From: an uncultured Elusimicrobia bacterium
GTDB lineage: Bacteria > Elusimicrobiota > Elusimicrobia > Elusimicrobiales > Elusimicrobiaceae
Direction of reading: 5' to 3'
Assembly (NCBI GenBank): GCA_947306425.1
Contig: CAMZGO010000003.1
Location: forward strand, 62,001 to 126,000
DNA length: 64,000 nt
This document shows positions 25,156 to 34,213 of this stretch, piece after piece (within the stretch, counting starts at the first letter, position 1; every line of letters starts with the position of its first letter). The translations under genes and the position numbers were made by a program. The notes under the pieces were generated by a model. It saw only the letters and a list, made by a program, of their open reading frames with translations, made no database searches and was not told the DNA's origin.

Positions 25156-26760
25156 TTAAAGGGAAATAGGCAAATTTCCTTGCGGTTTTATTTGACCTAA
25201 AATAATTTTGGCTGCTGTCTCAGCAGACAGTTTATTTACTCCGTATAATGCTAAAACAGTTTTGGAATACGGATAATGCTTGATGTCATAAGGGCTCATT
25301 AAAGAAAGCAAAATCGTTTTATCATTTAATCTCATAAGGTTTTCTATTGCTTGTTTTTGTGCCGGTATTTCTTTATTTGCCCATTGTAGACTTCCTATAA
25401 CAGATATATCTGCGCTTTGCAGACACTTTTTTGCTCTTTCAATATCTTTCTTTTTTGGGTTTAAAGGGGCATTGTAGTAGTTTACCTCAAAATTTTCTGA
25501 CATAAAAGGCTGTATAAAATGAGTAAGTTGATTCGCAAAACGTGACGGAGCAAAAAATATTGTACATAATTTTGTTTTTTTGTCTTTTTTCTTGTAAGGT
25601 ATTAGATTTTCCTCGTTCCTTACTAAAGTTACTGCTTTTTCGGTTATCTGTTTCGCAAATATTTCAATGGCTTTATCTGCTTCGTTATTTGATTGTTGAT
25701 TATTACTGTTAAATAAATTTAAATCCTTTTTAAGAATATATATTTTCCTTGAAGCTTCTTCTATCCTCTCCGGGGATACTTTGGCTTGAATTTTTTTAAC
25801 TGCTTGCTCCGGTTGTGTTTTTGCTATCAAGGCGACATCTGCACCTGCTCTTATTGCCAAAGCTGCTGCTTTTGGAGTGTCTTTAAGTAAAGCACCTTTC
25901 ATATCTAAACTGTCAGTAAAGATAATGCCTTTAAAGTCTAGTTGTTTTTTTAATAAATCCGTCAAAATTTTTGGGGAATAGGTAGCAAGTTTATTATCTA
26001 AAAAGGGGTATCTTATATGGGAACTCATAATTCCTTTAACACCCTCTTTAATTGCTTCTTTAAAAGGATATAAATGAGTATTATAAAATTCTTCTTCGCT
26101 TCCTTCAAAGACGGTCAAACTTTTGTGAGTATCAAGGTTGCTGTCTCCATGTCCGGGGAAATGTTTTGCCACAGCCATTATACCGCCTTGTTGTAAGCCG
26201 GCTATAACGGCTTTTCCCATATTGGCAACAGTTTGTTTTTTGCTTCCAAAAGAGCGTATGCCTATAATAGGATTATTTGGGTTTGAATTTACGTCTAAAA
26301 CCGGTGCAAAATTTATGTGTATACCGATACTTTTAAGTTCTTGTGCGATTATATAAAAAATAGTTTGCGTATCTGTGTAATTATTTGCTGCTGCTATAAG
26401 CATATTGGAAAGTAAAAACGGCAGGCCCAAAGTAGCAGGACTGTAAACTGTGCCCCCTTCATAATCAATAGCAATCAGTAGAGGAATCTTAGCAGGGCTG
26501 TTTTGTGCCCAACTCTGAAGTGTTGAGATAAGTTCTTTTGTTTCTTTTCTAGAATAATTTCCCCATTGTATTAATACTCCGCCCACAAACCCTTGTTCTA
26601 TTGCCTGCTTAAATTGTTGGGCATTATTGGTGTCAACCGATACAAATAAAGTTTGTCCTATTTTTTCTTGTAAAGACAAGTCCTCAAAATTTTTTTGTGC
26701 ATATAATGATTGTACTATTATAGTTAAAAAAGCGAATAAAAAAATATTTTTCATTTTCAT
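25156..26760 (-). CDS. Glycoside hydrolase family 3, beta-N-acetylhexosaminidase-like
   Basis: A 534-residue exported protein: signal peptide MKMKNIFLFAFLTIIVQSLYAQ, then a GH3 barrel. Family marks are IDYEGG, the NagZ-type KHFPGHGDSNLDTHKSL (about residues 197-213) whose His-Asp pair takes part in catalysis, and the nucleophile Asp in IIFTDSLDMKG (about 282). A second alpha/beta domain follows (residues about 370-534). NagZ-like enzymes release GlcNAc from peptidoglycan or glycans; the extra C-terminal domain and export suggest a role outside the cytoplasm. Its ATG overlaps the end of the phosphoesterase gene by four bases. Confidence 0.88.
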   Translation of the reverse strand: MKMKNIFLFAFLTIIVQSLYAQKNFEDLSLQEKIGQTLFVSVDTNNAQQFKQAIEQGFVGGVLIQWGNYSRKETKELISTLQSWAQNSPAKIPLLIAIDYEGGTVYSPATLGLPFLLSNMLIAAANNYTDTQTIFYIIAQELKSIGIHINFAPVLDVNSNPNNPIIGIRSFGSKKQTVANMGKAVIAGLQQGGIMAVAKHFPGHGDSNLDTHKSLTVFEGSEEEFYNTHLYPFKEAIKEGVKGIMSSHIRYPFLDNKLATYSPKILTDLLKKQLDFKGIIFTDSLDMKGALLKDTPKAAALAIRAGADVALIAKTQPEQAVKKIQAKVSPERIEEASRKIYILKKDLNLFNSNNQQSNNEADKAIEIFAKQITEKAVTLVRNEENLIPYKKKDKKTKLCTIFFAPSRFANQLTHFIQPFMSENFEVNYYNAPLNPKKKDIERAKKCLQSADISVIGSLQWANKEIPAQKQAIENLMRLNDKTILLSLMSPYDIKHYPYSKTVLALYGVNKLSAETAAKIILGQIKPQGNLPISL

Positions 26761-27854
26761 TTTTCAGTTCCTTTTAAGTTTATTAATGTTATCTCGTTAT
26801 TTGTTAGGAAACGCAAAGGCGGTCCCCAAAAAAATGTACCGGATGTAACAAACAAATTTGCTTTTTCATAACTAAAAAGACCATATAAGTAAGGGTTTGA
26901 CATTTTTACCATAAAGTTAAAGGGCCATATTTGCCCGTTATGATTATGCCCGCTCAACATTAAATGTATGCCAAGGTTTGCGGCTTCTTCAAAATAAAGG
27001 GGAGTATGTGTTAAAAGTAAATTAAAATTATTTGGTTTTATATTTTGTTTTAAAATATTTTCAAATTCTTGTTTCGTAATCCTGGCGGTTCTTATATCAT
27101 TTATTCCTATAATGTTTATATTCTCAAAAAAATCACTTTTATTTTCAAGCAAATTGATACCGGCTAGTTTGAAAGATGCTCTTTCATTATCAAGCCCCTG
27201 ATAATATTCGTGATTACCAAAAACTCCAAATTTCTTATTTGGCACTTTTGCTAAAATTTCAGCAAACGGTATACTGCGTTCAAAATCACTTTCAAAAACA
27301 TCTCCTCCGAACAAAATAAGTGCGGGTTCTTGTTCTTCTAAAATTTTCTTTAGATTTTCTGCCCTTTTTATACCCACGGTAGCACCAAAATGGGTATCGG
27401 AAACAAATGCAATTTTGACATCCCTTTTCAAGTGAGGGGCATCAAAAGTAATTTCAGTAATTTTTGGGTTTTTTGCGGCGGTATACAAACTTATCAACAA
27501 TATTATACCCCAAATTCCGAGAGCAATAAACCCTAAATTGAAAGGCAAAATAACTTTAAATAATTTCAAAATCAGAGTTAGAGTTATTAGGGCAAAAGTA
27601 AGGCAAAAAGCCAAAAATAAAGCCCCAAGATAAGTTAATAAAAAATTCTCCAAAGGCCAAATATTTGCTTTTCTTGAAAATGCATAAAGACAGAAATATA
27701 ACACAGTTAAAATAAACGGCAAAAACTTTGTTGCTGCAGTTAGAGCAACCCCGGCAGTATTTTGGCAAAACCAAAAAATTACTACAGTATGCATTAATAA
27801 AAAAACAAGAAAAGTAACAAGCAAGAACATATTATTTTTTATTTTCAAAAACAC
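26757..27854 (-). CDS. Membrane-anchored metallophosphoesterase (YkuE/calcineurin-like)
   Basis: A 365-residue protein with four hydrophobic segments in the first 145 residues, then a calcineurin-like phosphoesterase: VSDTHFG (about residue 153), GGDVFESD, GNHEYY, LLLTHTPL and LMLSGHNHNGQIWPF, which provide the two-metal site. Related YkuE/LpxG-type proteins hydrolyse phosphodiester or pyrophosphate bonds of lipids, but the substrate here is unknown. It overlaps the asparaginase-domain gene by 23 bases at its start and the GH3 gene by 4 at its end: an operon of three. Confidence 0.87.
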   Translation of the reverse strand: MFLKIKNNMFLLVTFLVFLLMHTVVIFWFCQNTAGVALTAATKFLPFILTVLYFCLYAFSRKANIWPLENFLLTYLGALFLAFCLTFALITLTLILKLFKVILPFNLGFIALGIWGIILLISLYTAAKNPKITEITFDAPHLKRDVKIAFVSDTHFGATVGIKRAENLKKILEEQEPALILFGGDVFESDFERSIPFAEILAKVPNKKFGVFGNHEYYQGLDNERASFKLAGINLLENKSDFFENINIIGINDIRTARITKQEFENILKQNIKPNNFNLLLTHTPLYFEEAANLGIHLMLSGHNHNGQIWPFNFMVKMSNPYLYGLFSYEKANLFVTSGTFFWGPPLRFLTNNEITLINLKGTEK

Positions 27855-28320
27855 CTATTTTTTTGTTTTTTGTAACATTGTTGAAATTAAATAATTTTCC
27901 GTTCATGGCCACATATACGCCGCAGGGTAGGGCTTGTGCGAAAGAAAGAGCGCTTGCGAGGTTAAAAATGCCGTCTGATGACCCGAATTTATAAGGTATC
28001 ATAGCACCTGTTAATACGATGGTTTTATCCTTGATTTTCGGGCCAAGGAACAGGGCCGTCTTTTCCATAGTATCTGTACCGTGTGTTATGACTAAGGATT
28101 TTTCTTTAACTTGGCGGCATGTTTTAAGGATTTCCTGTCTGTCTTTTTCGGTCATAAACAAACTGTCCTTCATCATTAAGGTTGTTATTTTAACCGGCAA
28201 ACGGCAACGCCCCATTTTTAAGATTTCCGGCAAATGTGTTTTTCTGAAGAACAGTTCGCCTGTCAATTCGTTATACTCTTTATCAAAAGTTCCGCCCGTG
28301 GCAATAATTCTTACCTGCAT
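27832..28320 (-). CDS. Stand-alone asparaginase N-terminal domain protein
   Basis: A 162-residue protein that matches only the N-terminal domain of L-asparaginase. IIATGGTFDK holds the first catalytic Thr (Thr11), and THGTDTM holds the second Thr/Asp pair (Thr82, Asp83); Lys in VLTGAMIPYKFGSSDG is also conserved. Full-length asparaginases are about 330 residues with a C-terminal domain that completes the active site from the partner subunit. Short versions like this exist in other bacteria. The frame ends by overlapping the phosphoesterase start, with no sign of a downstream half. Activity is uncertain. Confidence 0.82.
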   Translation of the reverse strand: MQVRIIATGGTFDKEYNELTGELFFRKTHLPEILKMGRCRLPVKITTLMMKDSLFMTEKDRQEILKTCRQVKEKSLVITHGTDTMEKTALFLGPKIKDKTIVLTGAMIPYKFGSSDGIFNLASALSFAQALPCGVYVAMNGKLFNFNNVTKNKKIGVFENKK

Positions 28321-28396
28321 AAGGCCTCCATAAAAAATATGTCTCTTAATAAAGTATAATATATTTATAGACCAAATGTACAGAGGTTTTACTTAT

Positions 28397-29854
28397 ATGA
28401 AAACAAGAGTTCGTTTTGCACCCTCGCCAACAGGGTATTTACATATCGGCGGTTTAAGAACTGCGTTATTTAATTATTTATTTGCCAAGAAAACAGGCGG
28501 CACTTTTATTTTAAGAATAGAAGATACCGATGAAGAACGTTCCACACAAGAATCAGTAAAAGCGATTTTTGAGGGTTTAACTTGGGCCGGTCTTAAATGG
28601 GATGAAGGGCCTTTCCAAGACGGTACTTTTAAGGGTGAACATTCTCCGTATTTTCAAGCAGAGCGTGCAGACCAAGGTCTGTACAAGAAATATATTGATT
28701 ATCTCTTAGATAAGGGCCTTGCATATAAATGCTATTGCACGCCTGAAGAACTTGAAGAAATGCGTCAGCAGGCAGCAAAAGAACACCGCCCGCCGCGCTA
28801 TCCCGGCAAATGCCGTAACTTGACAAAAGAACAACAAGCAGAATTAGAAGCACAAGGTAAAAAATATGTTATTCGCTTTAAAATGCCTACGGAAGGAGAA
28901 ACGGTTTTTAACGATTTAATCCGCGGGGAAGTCCGTTTTGCAAATAAGGATTTATATGACCTTGTTATACAAAAAACCAGTGGATACCCGACCTATAATT
29001 TCGCTTGTGTTATTGACGACCATTTAATGGGTATGACGCATGTCATAAGGGGGGATGACCATATTTCCAACACACCTGCCCAAATTCAAATTTACAAAGC
29101 ACTTGGTTGGGAACACCCCATAATGGCACACCTTTCAATGATTCACGGTCCCGATGGTACTAAACTTTCAAAACGCCATGGGGATACAAGTGTATTGGAA
29201 TATAAAAAACAGGGTTTTCTGCCCCAAGCCCTTATAAATTATTTGGCTTTGCTTGGATGGAGTACTTCCGATTCCCAACAAATTTTTGCAAAAGGGGAAT
29301 TGGAACAAAAATTTGATATTGCCGGTTGTCAAAAAAGTCCGGCTGTTTTTGATACCGTTAAACTTACTTGGATGAACGGTGACTATATACGTCAGCTTTC
29401 ACCTAAGGAATTATATGAGGCAGCCAAGCCGTTTATTGATGAAGCTGGTATTGCTAAGGGAGTTGATGAAGATACTTTAACCAAAGTAATATTGCTTGAA
29501 CAGGAAAAATATAAGACCTTGAAAGAAATACCGGGGTTAATTGAATTTTTCTTTAATCCGGTTAAGTATGACGAGGAAGCAATAAACAAAGTATTTAAAA
29601 CCCCTACGGCTAAACAGGCTATAGAACTTATGTATGAGCGCTATAAAGATTTACCTGCTTTTGAAGCCACCGTTTTAGAAACAACTGCCCGCCAGGCCGC
29701 TAAGGAAAATGCTTTAAAGACAGGGCAGGTATTTCATCCACTCCGTGTTGCGGTTTCAGGCAGAACAAATGGGCCGACTTTGTTTAAAATGCTTGAATAT
29801 CTTGGTAAAGATTTGGTTTTAAAACGCTTGCAAGATGTGCTAAAATATTGTTAG
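28397..29854 (+). CDS. gltX: Glutamyl-tRNA synthetase
   Basis: A 485-residue class I synthetase. The start ATG 28397 has AGAGG 11 bases upstream; an upstream ATG at 28376 would put that site inside the gene. Motifs: FAPSPTGYLHIGGLRTALFN (HIGH motif), a Cys-x-Cys region CYCTPEELEEMR, VIRGDDHISNTPAQI and the KMSKS equivalent KLSKRHGD (about residue 250). The C-terminal anticodon-binding domain is present and length is normal. It charges tRNA-Glu for translation. Glutamyl-tRNA synthetase is the classical target of HipA, and a hipBA pair lies in this window. Confidence 0.97.
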   Translation: MKTRVRFAPSPTGYLHIGGLRTALFNYLFAKKTGGTFILRIEDTDEERSTQESVKAIFEGLTWAGLKWDEGPFQDGTFKGEHSPYFQAERADQGLYKKYIDYLLDKGLAYKCYCTPEELEEMRQQAAKEHRPPRYPGKCRNLTKEQQAELEAQGKKYVIRFKMPTEGETVFNDLIRGEVRFANKDLYDLVIQKTSGYPTYNFACVIDDHLMGMTHVIRGDDHISNTPAQIQIYKALGWEHPIMAHLSMIHGPDGTKLSKRHGDTSVLEYKKQGFLPQALINYLALLGWSTSDSQQIFAKGELEQKFDIAGCQKSPAVFDTVKLTWMNGDYIRQLSPKELYEAAKPFIDEAGIAKGVDEDTLTKVILLEQEKYKTLKEIPGLIEFFFNPVKYDEEAINKVFKTPTAKQAIELMYERYKDLPAFEATVLETTARQAAKENALKTGQVFHPLRVAVSGRTNGPTLFKMLEYLGKDLVLKRLQDVLKYC

Positions 29855-29873
29855 AATGATTGTTAGGGAAAAT

Positions 29874-31070
29874 ATGAAGTTTTTATATTTAAAAGGAACA
29901 GATGTATTTGGTCCGCTAAAGGCAGAGGAATTGATAAGGGAGGTTTTTTTCTCCGATGACTTATTGGTTTGCCCTGAAAATAATGCGAATGACCAAAACT
30001 TTTGGAAACCTGCTAAAGATTATCCTGAATTTAAAATAGTTTTAGGGCAGGCAGTTTTAACTTCTGAAAAAGAAGAAAATGCCTCTAATCATCATAATTT
30101 CCCTGCACAAGAACTTACCCAAACAAACCAAAACCAGTCGCAGGACTTACCTCCTTTGGAAGATACTAAAACGGAATCATCCACTGATTTTAGAAAGCCT
30201 GATTTTAATATGAATAACGGGGGGGGTATTAATGCCGCCTCCGGAACTGTTAACGGACAAAACGGTAATAACCAGCAAGATAATGCTTTTGATACATCAA
30301 AAAAAGGAGATAATTTACTTGAGGAATTACCTTCGGAAAATTTACTTGGAAACGGTGAACAAAACAAAAAGACATCCCAAATAGTTGTTGGGCAAACGGC
30401 GGTAGATATGCCTTCAGACAAAGAACACTCCGTACCAATACCGGAAGAGCCTTTACCTGTTCAGGAAACGGATAATTTTATTTTAGGTAAAAATAATTTT
30501 TTGGAGATTTCAAATAATAAAATTATCAGTTCAAGTGACGGGCGTGTTACCGGTAAGAAGAAGAATGATTTAATTTTTATCTTATCTTTTATTGCAATAA
30601 CAATTGTTGCCCTTGCTCTTTGTATGGCCTTTTTGAATATGGCAAAAGAAGGTAAAATGCAAAGTTCGCCTACAATGGAACAAGAACAAAAAGATATAGC
30701 AGAAGAAACAGTTCCGGTTTCTCAAAATTTATTACAAGGGGGCGGGGAACTTGCCCCTCAAATATCTGTTCAAGAATCAGCCCCTTTGGAGCAGAAACCA
30801 ATTACTTTGGAAGATCAAGCAATAAATATAGTAAAAAATACGGTTCTTTCAAGTAAAGGTAAAACTATAGAAAGTTATTTTAAGGAGGCTTACGGTACAG
30901 AATATAAATATTCCTGGTCTGCCAAACCGTTTACAGATAAGACGTATATTGTTGAATTTTTTGCTTCTCAAGTTAGAAGCGAGCCCTTTGTTTATCTTTT
31001 CCGCGTTGATTTAGGGGAACAAAAGATTACGGGTGCTTTAAATAATATTACTTTGGATTTACTTGCATAA
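29874..31070 (+). CDS. GYF_2-like domain membrane protein, hypothetical
   Basis: A protein of about 398 residues from ATG 29874 (AGGGA just upstream); ATG 29856 is also in frame. The first 55 residues (MKFLYLKGTDVFGPLKAEEL... NFWKPAKDYPEF) resemble a GYF_2 domain, a small module found at the start of bacterial membrane proteins. A long low-complexity Asn/Gln/Glu linker follows to about residue 225. One membrane segment (DLIFILSFIAITIVALALCM) and a C-terminal domain of about 85 residues (VKNTVLSSKGKTIESYFKEA...) complete it. Placed between gltX and pilT and co-directional with them. It may be an envelope partner of the pilus system, inferred from position. Confidence 0.65.
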   Translation: MKFLYLKGTDVFGPLKAEELIREVFFSDDLLVCPENNANDQNFWKPAKDYPEFKIVLGQAVLTSEKEENASNHHNFPAQELTQTNQNQSQDLPPLEDTKTESSTDFRKPDFNMNNGGGINAASGTVNGQNGNNQQDNAFDTSKKGDNLLEELPSENLLGNGEQNKKTSQIVVGQTAVDMPSDKEHSVPIPEEPLPVQETDNFILGKNNFLEISNNKIISSSDGRVTGKKKNDLIFILSFIAITIVALALCMAFLNMAKEGKMQSSPTMEQEQKDIAEETVPVSQNLLQGGGELAPQISVQESAPLEQKPITLEDQAINIVKNTVLSSKGKTIESYFKEAYGTEYKYSWSAKPFTDKTYIVEFFASQVRSEPFVYLFRVDLGEQKITGALNNITLDLLA

Positions 31071-31086
31071 ATGGAGGTTTGTTTTT

Positions 31087-32145
31087 ATGGTATCAATGGA
31101 AGAGTTGTTTAGTTTGATGAAAGATAAGGGTGCTTCTGATTTGCACTTGACTGTAGGTGTTCCGCCTGTTCTTCGTATAGAAGGTGATTTGTATGCTACA
31201 CCTTTTGAGACTTTAACCCATGATGCAGTACAACAGTTGATTTATTCTTTCATGAGTGAAGATCAAAAACGCCGATATGAAGCGACCAATGAACTTGATT
31301 TTGCTATTGCTATGAAAGGTTTTGGGCGTATGAGGGTAAACGTTTTTAGGCAAATGGGACATGTGGCCGTAGTAATCAGGCAGATTCCGCAGGGTTTTAG
31401 AAAATTTGAAGAATTAAATTTACCTCCAGCAATAAGTAAACTTGTACATCTTTCAAAAGGTTTAATTTTGGTAACAGGGCCGACTGGCTCCGGTAAATCT
31501 ACAACGCTTGCAAGCATGATTAACTATATAAATGAAACTTACAGTTACCACATAATTACCATGGAAGATCCGGTGGAATATGTACATCCTCATAAAAAAA
31601 GTATTGTAAACCAAAGGGAAGTGGGGCAAGATACAAGCAGTTTCGCTTCCGCTTTAAAATATGCTTTAAGGCAAGACCCGGATGTTATTCTAATCGGTGA
31701 AATCCGCGATATTGAAACAGCACAACAGGCAATGAATGCTGCAGAAACAGGGCACTTAGTTTTCGGTACTCTTCACACGAGTGATGCCGTACAAACAATT
31801 AACCGTGTTATTGATATGTTCCCTCCGGAGCAGCAAGAGCAAGCCCGTTCTCAGTTATCTTTCGTGTTAGAGGCTGTCATTTCACAACAACTTTTAAAAA
31901 GTTCTTTAAGCGCGCACCGCCATCTTGTAACTGAAATTTTGCTTGCAACACCTGCGGCAAGAACGGTTATCCGCGATAAAAAAGTGGAACAACTTATTCA
32001 TACAATGCAAACAAGTGTTAAACTTGGTATGCATACAATGAACCAATGTTTGTTTGATTTATATAAAGCAAATAAAATTACTTATGATGAGGCTTTAATT
32101 AGTTCTACCGACCCCGGTGATTTTAAGGTCTTAGCAGGTAAATAA
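31087..32145 (+). CDS. pilT: Type IV pilus retraction ATPase PilT
   Basis: A 352-residue hexameric ATPase that retracts type IV pili (twitching motility). ATG 31087 has GGAGG upstream, which rejects a longer frame from 31063. Evidence: MKDKGASDLHLTVGVPP N-terminal domain, Walker A GPTGSGKST (about 130-138), Asp box TMEDPVEYVH, Walker B DVILIGEIRD, His box TGHLVFGTLHT, and AARTVIRDKK near the position of the AIRNLIRE motif that is characteristic of PilT. It indicates that the scattered pilins assemble into working, retractile pili. Confidence 0.95.
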   Translation: MVSMEELFSLMKDKGASDLHLTVGVPPVLRIEGDLYATPFETLTHDAVQQLIYSFMSEDQKRRYEATNELDFAIAMKGFGRMRVNVFRQMGHVAVVIRQIPQGFRKFEELNLPPAISKLVHLSKGLILVTGPTGSGKSTTLASMINYINETYSYHIITMEDPVEYVHPHKKSIVNQREVGQDTSSFASALKYALRQDPDVILIGEIRDIETAQQAMNAAETGHLVFGTLHTSDAVQTINRVIDMFPPEQQEQARSQLSFVLEAVISQQLLKSSLSAHRHLVTEILLATPAARTVIRDKKVEQLIHTMQTSVKLGMHTMNQCLFDLYKANKITYDEALISSTDPGDFKVLAGK

Positions 32146-32146
32146 T

Positions 32147-33469
32147 TTGCAAGAAAGTAAATTAAATTTATCAATACTGCCCTCTGCTGCCGGAGTCTAT
32201 TTGATGAAGGATAAGCAGGGGGCAGTTTTGTACATCGGTAAGGCCATAAATATCAGGAAACGTGTAAGCCAATATTTCACCGGGCATGAGGAGCAAACCC
32301 GCGGTTGGAAAATTTCCGCCTTAATGCCTTTAGTTTCGCGAATTGATTTTGTCGTCTGCGCAAGCGAACGCGATGCCTTACTTCTTGAAAATAAATTAAT
32401 CAAACAATATCAACCGTTTTTTAACAGTATGTTGAAAGACGATAAAAGTTATTCTTACCTTAAATTAACCGTAGGGGAAGATTATCCGCGTTTGCTTTTG
32501 ACTAGGAAAAAAATAAAAGATAAGTCCATTTATTTCGGGCCTTACCCCAAAATTTATAATATCAAGCAACTTTTGCATTTTTTACGTCGTTCCGGGTTTG
32601 CGCCTTTAAGGCAATGCAGTTACAGTTTTAGCCGTCAAAAACCATTGGCGGAAAATAAAATTCAGGGTTGTATTTATTATCATACCGGTCAATGCAGCGC
32701 CCCTTGTTCAAAAATTTCGTACGATGGGTATAGGAAAATTGTTAACCGCGTTGCTTTGTTTTTGGACGGTAATTTTAAACAGGCTAAACACGAACTTGAA
32801 ACTGCCATGAAAGATGCGGCAAAAAAAATGAATTATGAGGAAGCCGCCAAATTTCGTGATTTAATTTCCGCCTTAGACCAAATGGGCGAACGCATAAAAG
32901 TAAGCAAATATAACGCGGAAAAACTTGAGCATAAACTTGCTGTTTCGGAAAAACTAAAGGAACTTACGCGCGTTTTGAAATCTCCTGTTTTAATTAATCA
33001 TATAGAGGCTTTTGATAATTCCCATTTATTTGGGAAAGAGGCGGTTGGTGCAATGGTCTGTTTTGTGGATGGGGAAAAGTATAAAGCGCATTACCGCCGT
33101 TTTAAAATAAAATCGCAAATGAAAGATACCGGTGCTGACGATTTTCTGATGATGAAAGAGTGTGTTTTAAGGCGCTTAAACCAGCTTAAAAATCTTGTAC
33201 CGGAAAAACACCCTCAATTATTTTTAATTGACGGCGGTAAAGGCCAGCTTAATTTTGCCGCGCAGGCTATAAAAGAGGCAGGGTTTAATATTCAGGTAAT
33301 TTCGCTTGCCAAAAAAGAAGAGGAAGTATTTTTACCGAACCGTTCAAACAGTTTACGCTTACCCAAGAACTCACCCGCCTTGCGTTTGTTGCAGGAAATT
33401 CGCGACGAAGTTCACAGGTTCGTTATAACTTACCATCGTTTACTTCGCAATAAGGCTCTTTACAAGTAA
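32147..33469 (+). CDS. uvrC: Excinuclease ABC subunit C, short form lacking the (HhH)2 domain
   Basis: A 440-residue protein starting at TTG 32147, just after the pilT stop. The GIY-YIG nuclease (GVYLMKDKQGAVLYIGKAIN, about 16-35), the Cys region (CIYYHTGQCSAPC), the UVR motif (MKDAAKKMNYEEAAKFRD) and the RNase H-like second nuclease (EAFDNSHLFG, LIDGGKGQL, RDEVHRFVI) are present. Normal UvrC proteins are about 600 residues and continue with a helix-hairpin-helix pair. Here the stop comes right after VITYHRLLRNKALYK, and the next base begins the stop codon of the convergent pilin gene. It makes incisions in nucleotide excision repair; 5' incision or DNA binding may be affected. Confidence 0.9.
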   Translation: MQESKLNLSILPSAAGVYLMKDKQGAVLYIGKAINIRKRVSQYFTGHEEQTRGWKISALMPLVSRIDFVVCASERDALLLENKLIKQYQPFFNSMLKDDKSYSYLKLTVGEDYPRLLLTRKKIKDKSIYFGPYPKIYNIKQLLHFLRRSGFAPLRQCSYSFSRQKPLAENKIQGCIYYHTGQCSAPCSKISYDGYRKIVNRVALFLDGNFKQAKHELETAMKDAAKKMNYEEAAKFRDLISALDQMGERIKVSKYNAEKLEHKLAVSEKLKELTRVLKSPVLINHIEAFDNSHLFGKEAVGAMVCFVDGEKYKAHYRRFKIKSQMKDTGADDFLMMKECVLRRLNQLKNLVPEKHPQLFLIDGGKGQLNFAAQAIKEAGFNIQVISLAKKEEEVFLPNRSNSLRLPKNSPALRLLQEIRDEVHRFVITYHRLLRNKALYK

Positions 33470-33967
33470 TTAATAAGCATACCAAGTGTAATTATCAGTT
33501 TTATAAGAATATTCTGTTTTGCCGGTTTCTTGTTGGCATAGTTTATTAATCATATCAGCAATATCGGCGTGAAATCCTGTACCATCGTATGCTATGCAGT
33601 AATAAGTATTGGAGTTAATATTTTCATTGTGGTTACTTTCATTAAGTATAATATAGTAATTTAATACTACTTTACCATTTTTCCATATTTGACCGCCGAC
33701 ATCGCCTTTCTTATTACTTGTGTAATAATTTTCATCATCTTTATTTTTAACTTCTATGTCTAAATTTTTTAAAGTATAAGAAGGATATTCATTATTAACA
33801 AGATAATATCTTTGCATTGCGCCGGCCAGTACTTGAACATTTGATTTTACTTTTGCAAATTTACTTTTTAATACTGCCATCCGATACTGCGGTAAAGCAA
33901 TTGCCGCTAAAATACCTATGATTACAACCACTACCAACAACTCAATTAAAGTGAAACCCTTTTTCAT
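33470..33967 (-). CDS. Type IV pilin-like protein (pilin 3), leader-controlled
   Basis: A 165-residue prepilin: very short leader MKKG|FTLIELLVVVVIIGIL, shared ALPQYRM helix end, then VLAGAMQRYYLVNNEYP as in the other pilins. The C-terminus carries Cys in YYCIAYDG and NKLCQQE. AGAGG precedes ATG 33965-33967. In contrast to five other pilins it has no T-tract promoter; a structured leader with a terminator-like hairpin lies between promoter and start (34026-34219). The stop codon directly abuts the uvrC stop on the other strand. Confidence 0.92.
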   Translation of the reverse strand: MKKGFTLIELLVVVVIIGILAAIALPQYRMAVLKSKFAKVKSNVQVLAGAMQRYYLVNNEYPSYTLKNLDIEVKNKDDENYYTSNKKGDVGGQIWKNGKVVLNYYIILNESNHNENINSNTYYCIAYDGTGFHADIADMINKLCQQETGKTEYSYKTDNYTWYAY

Positions 33968-34025
33968 AAAACCTCTTTTAATATGTCGGGCTTAAGCGGT
34001 AAACCTGAAGAAAGGGCAAAGAAAA

Positions 34026-34191
34026 AAGCAGCGGTTTAATTGCCTAAGCCATCTCACTAACCTAAGCAACAACCGCCGCTTATGTACACAAAAAATTGCA
34101 TACATAAAGCATACGGTTATTATCGGAGTGAGATGTGCCTTATGTTCCCATAAAGCGCAACGCAAGCCGAACTTGCGTTTCCTAAATAACC
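34026..34191 (-). ncRNA. Candidate riboswitch-like leader of pilin 3
   Basis: Read on the minus strand. P1 pairs 34185-34191 (GGTTATT) with 34115-34121 (AATAACC). Inside is a three-way junction with P2, a perfect 8-bp hairpin (34159-34166 with 34172-34179, arms AACGCAAG and CTTGCGTT), and P3 (34139-34144 with 34149-34155). A further hairpin pairs 34079-34086 with 34101-34109. Last comes a terminator-like stem, 34071-34080 with 34027-34036 (10 bp), followed by TTTTTTC. The AACCG just after P1 can pair with CGGTT of the terminator arm, and 8 bases of the junction (ATCTCACT) pair with the terminator loop, giving alternative folds. No match to a riboswitch class I know. Confidence 0.6.
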
Positions 34192-34213
34192 TGTACTTTA
34201 AGTACTTATTAGA

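Noticed and set aside
34026-34191. Hammerhead ribozyme, SRP RNA or RNase P RNA in the pilin 3 leader
   Set aside because: GGAAAC is present, but no CTGATGA core, SRP tetraloop or RNase P motif is found.
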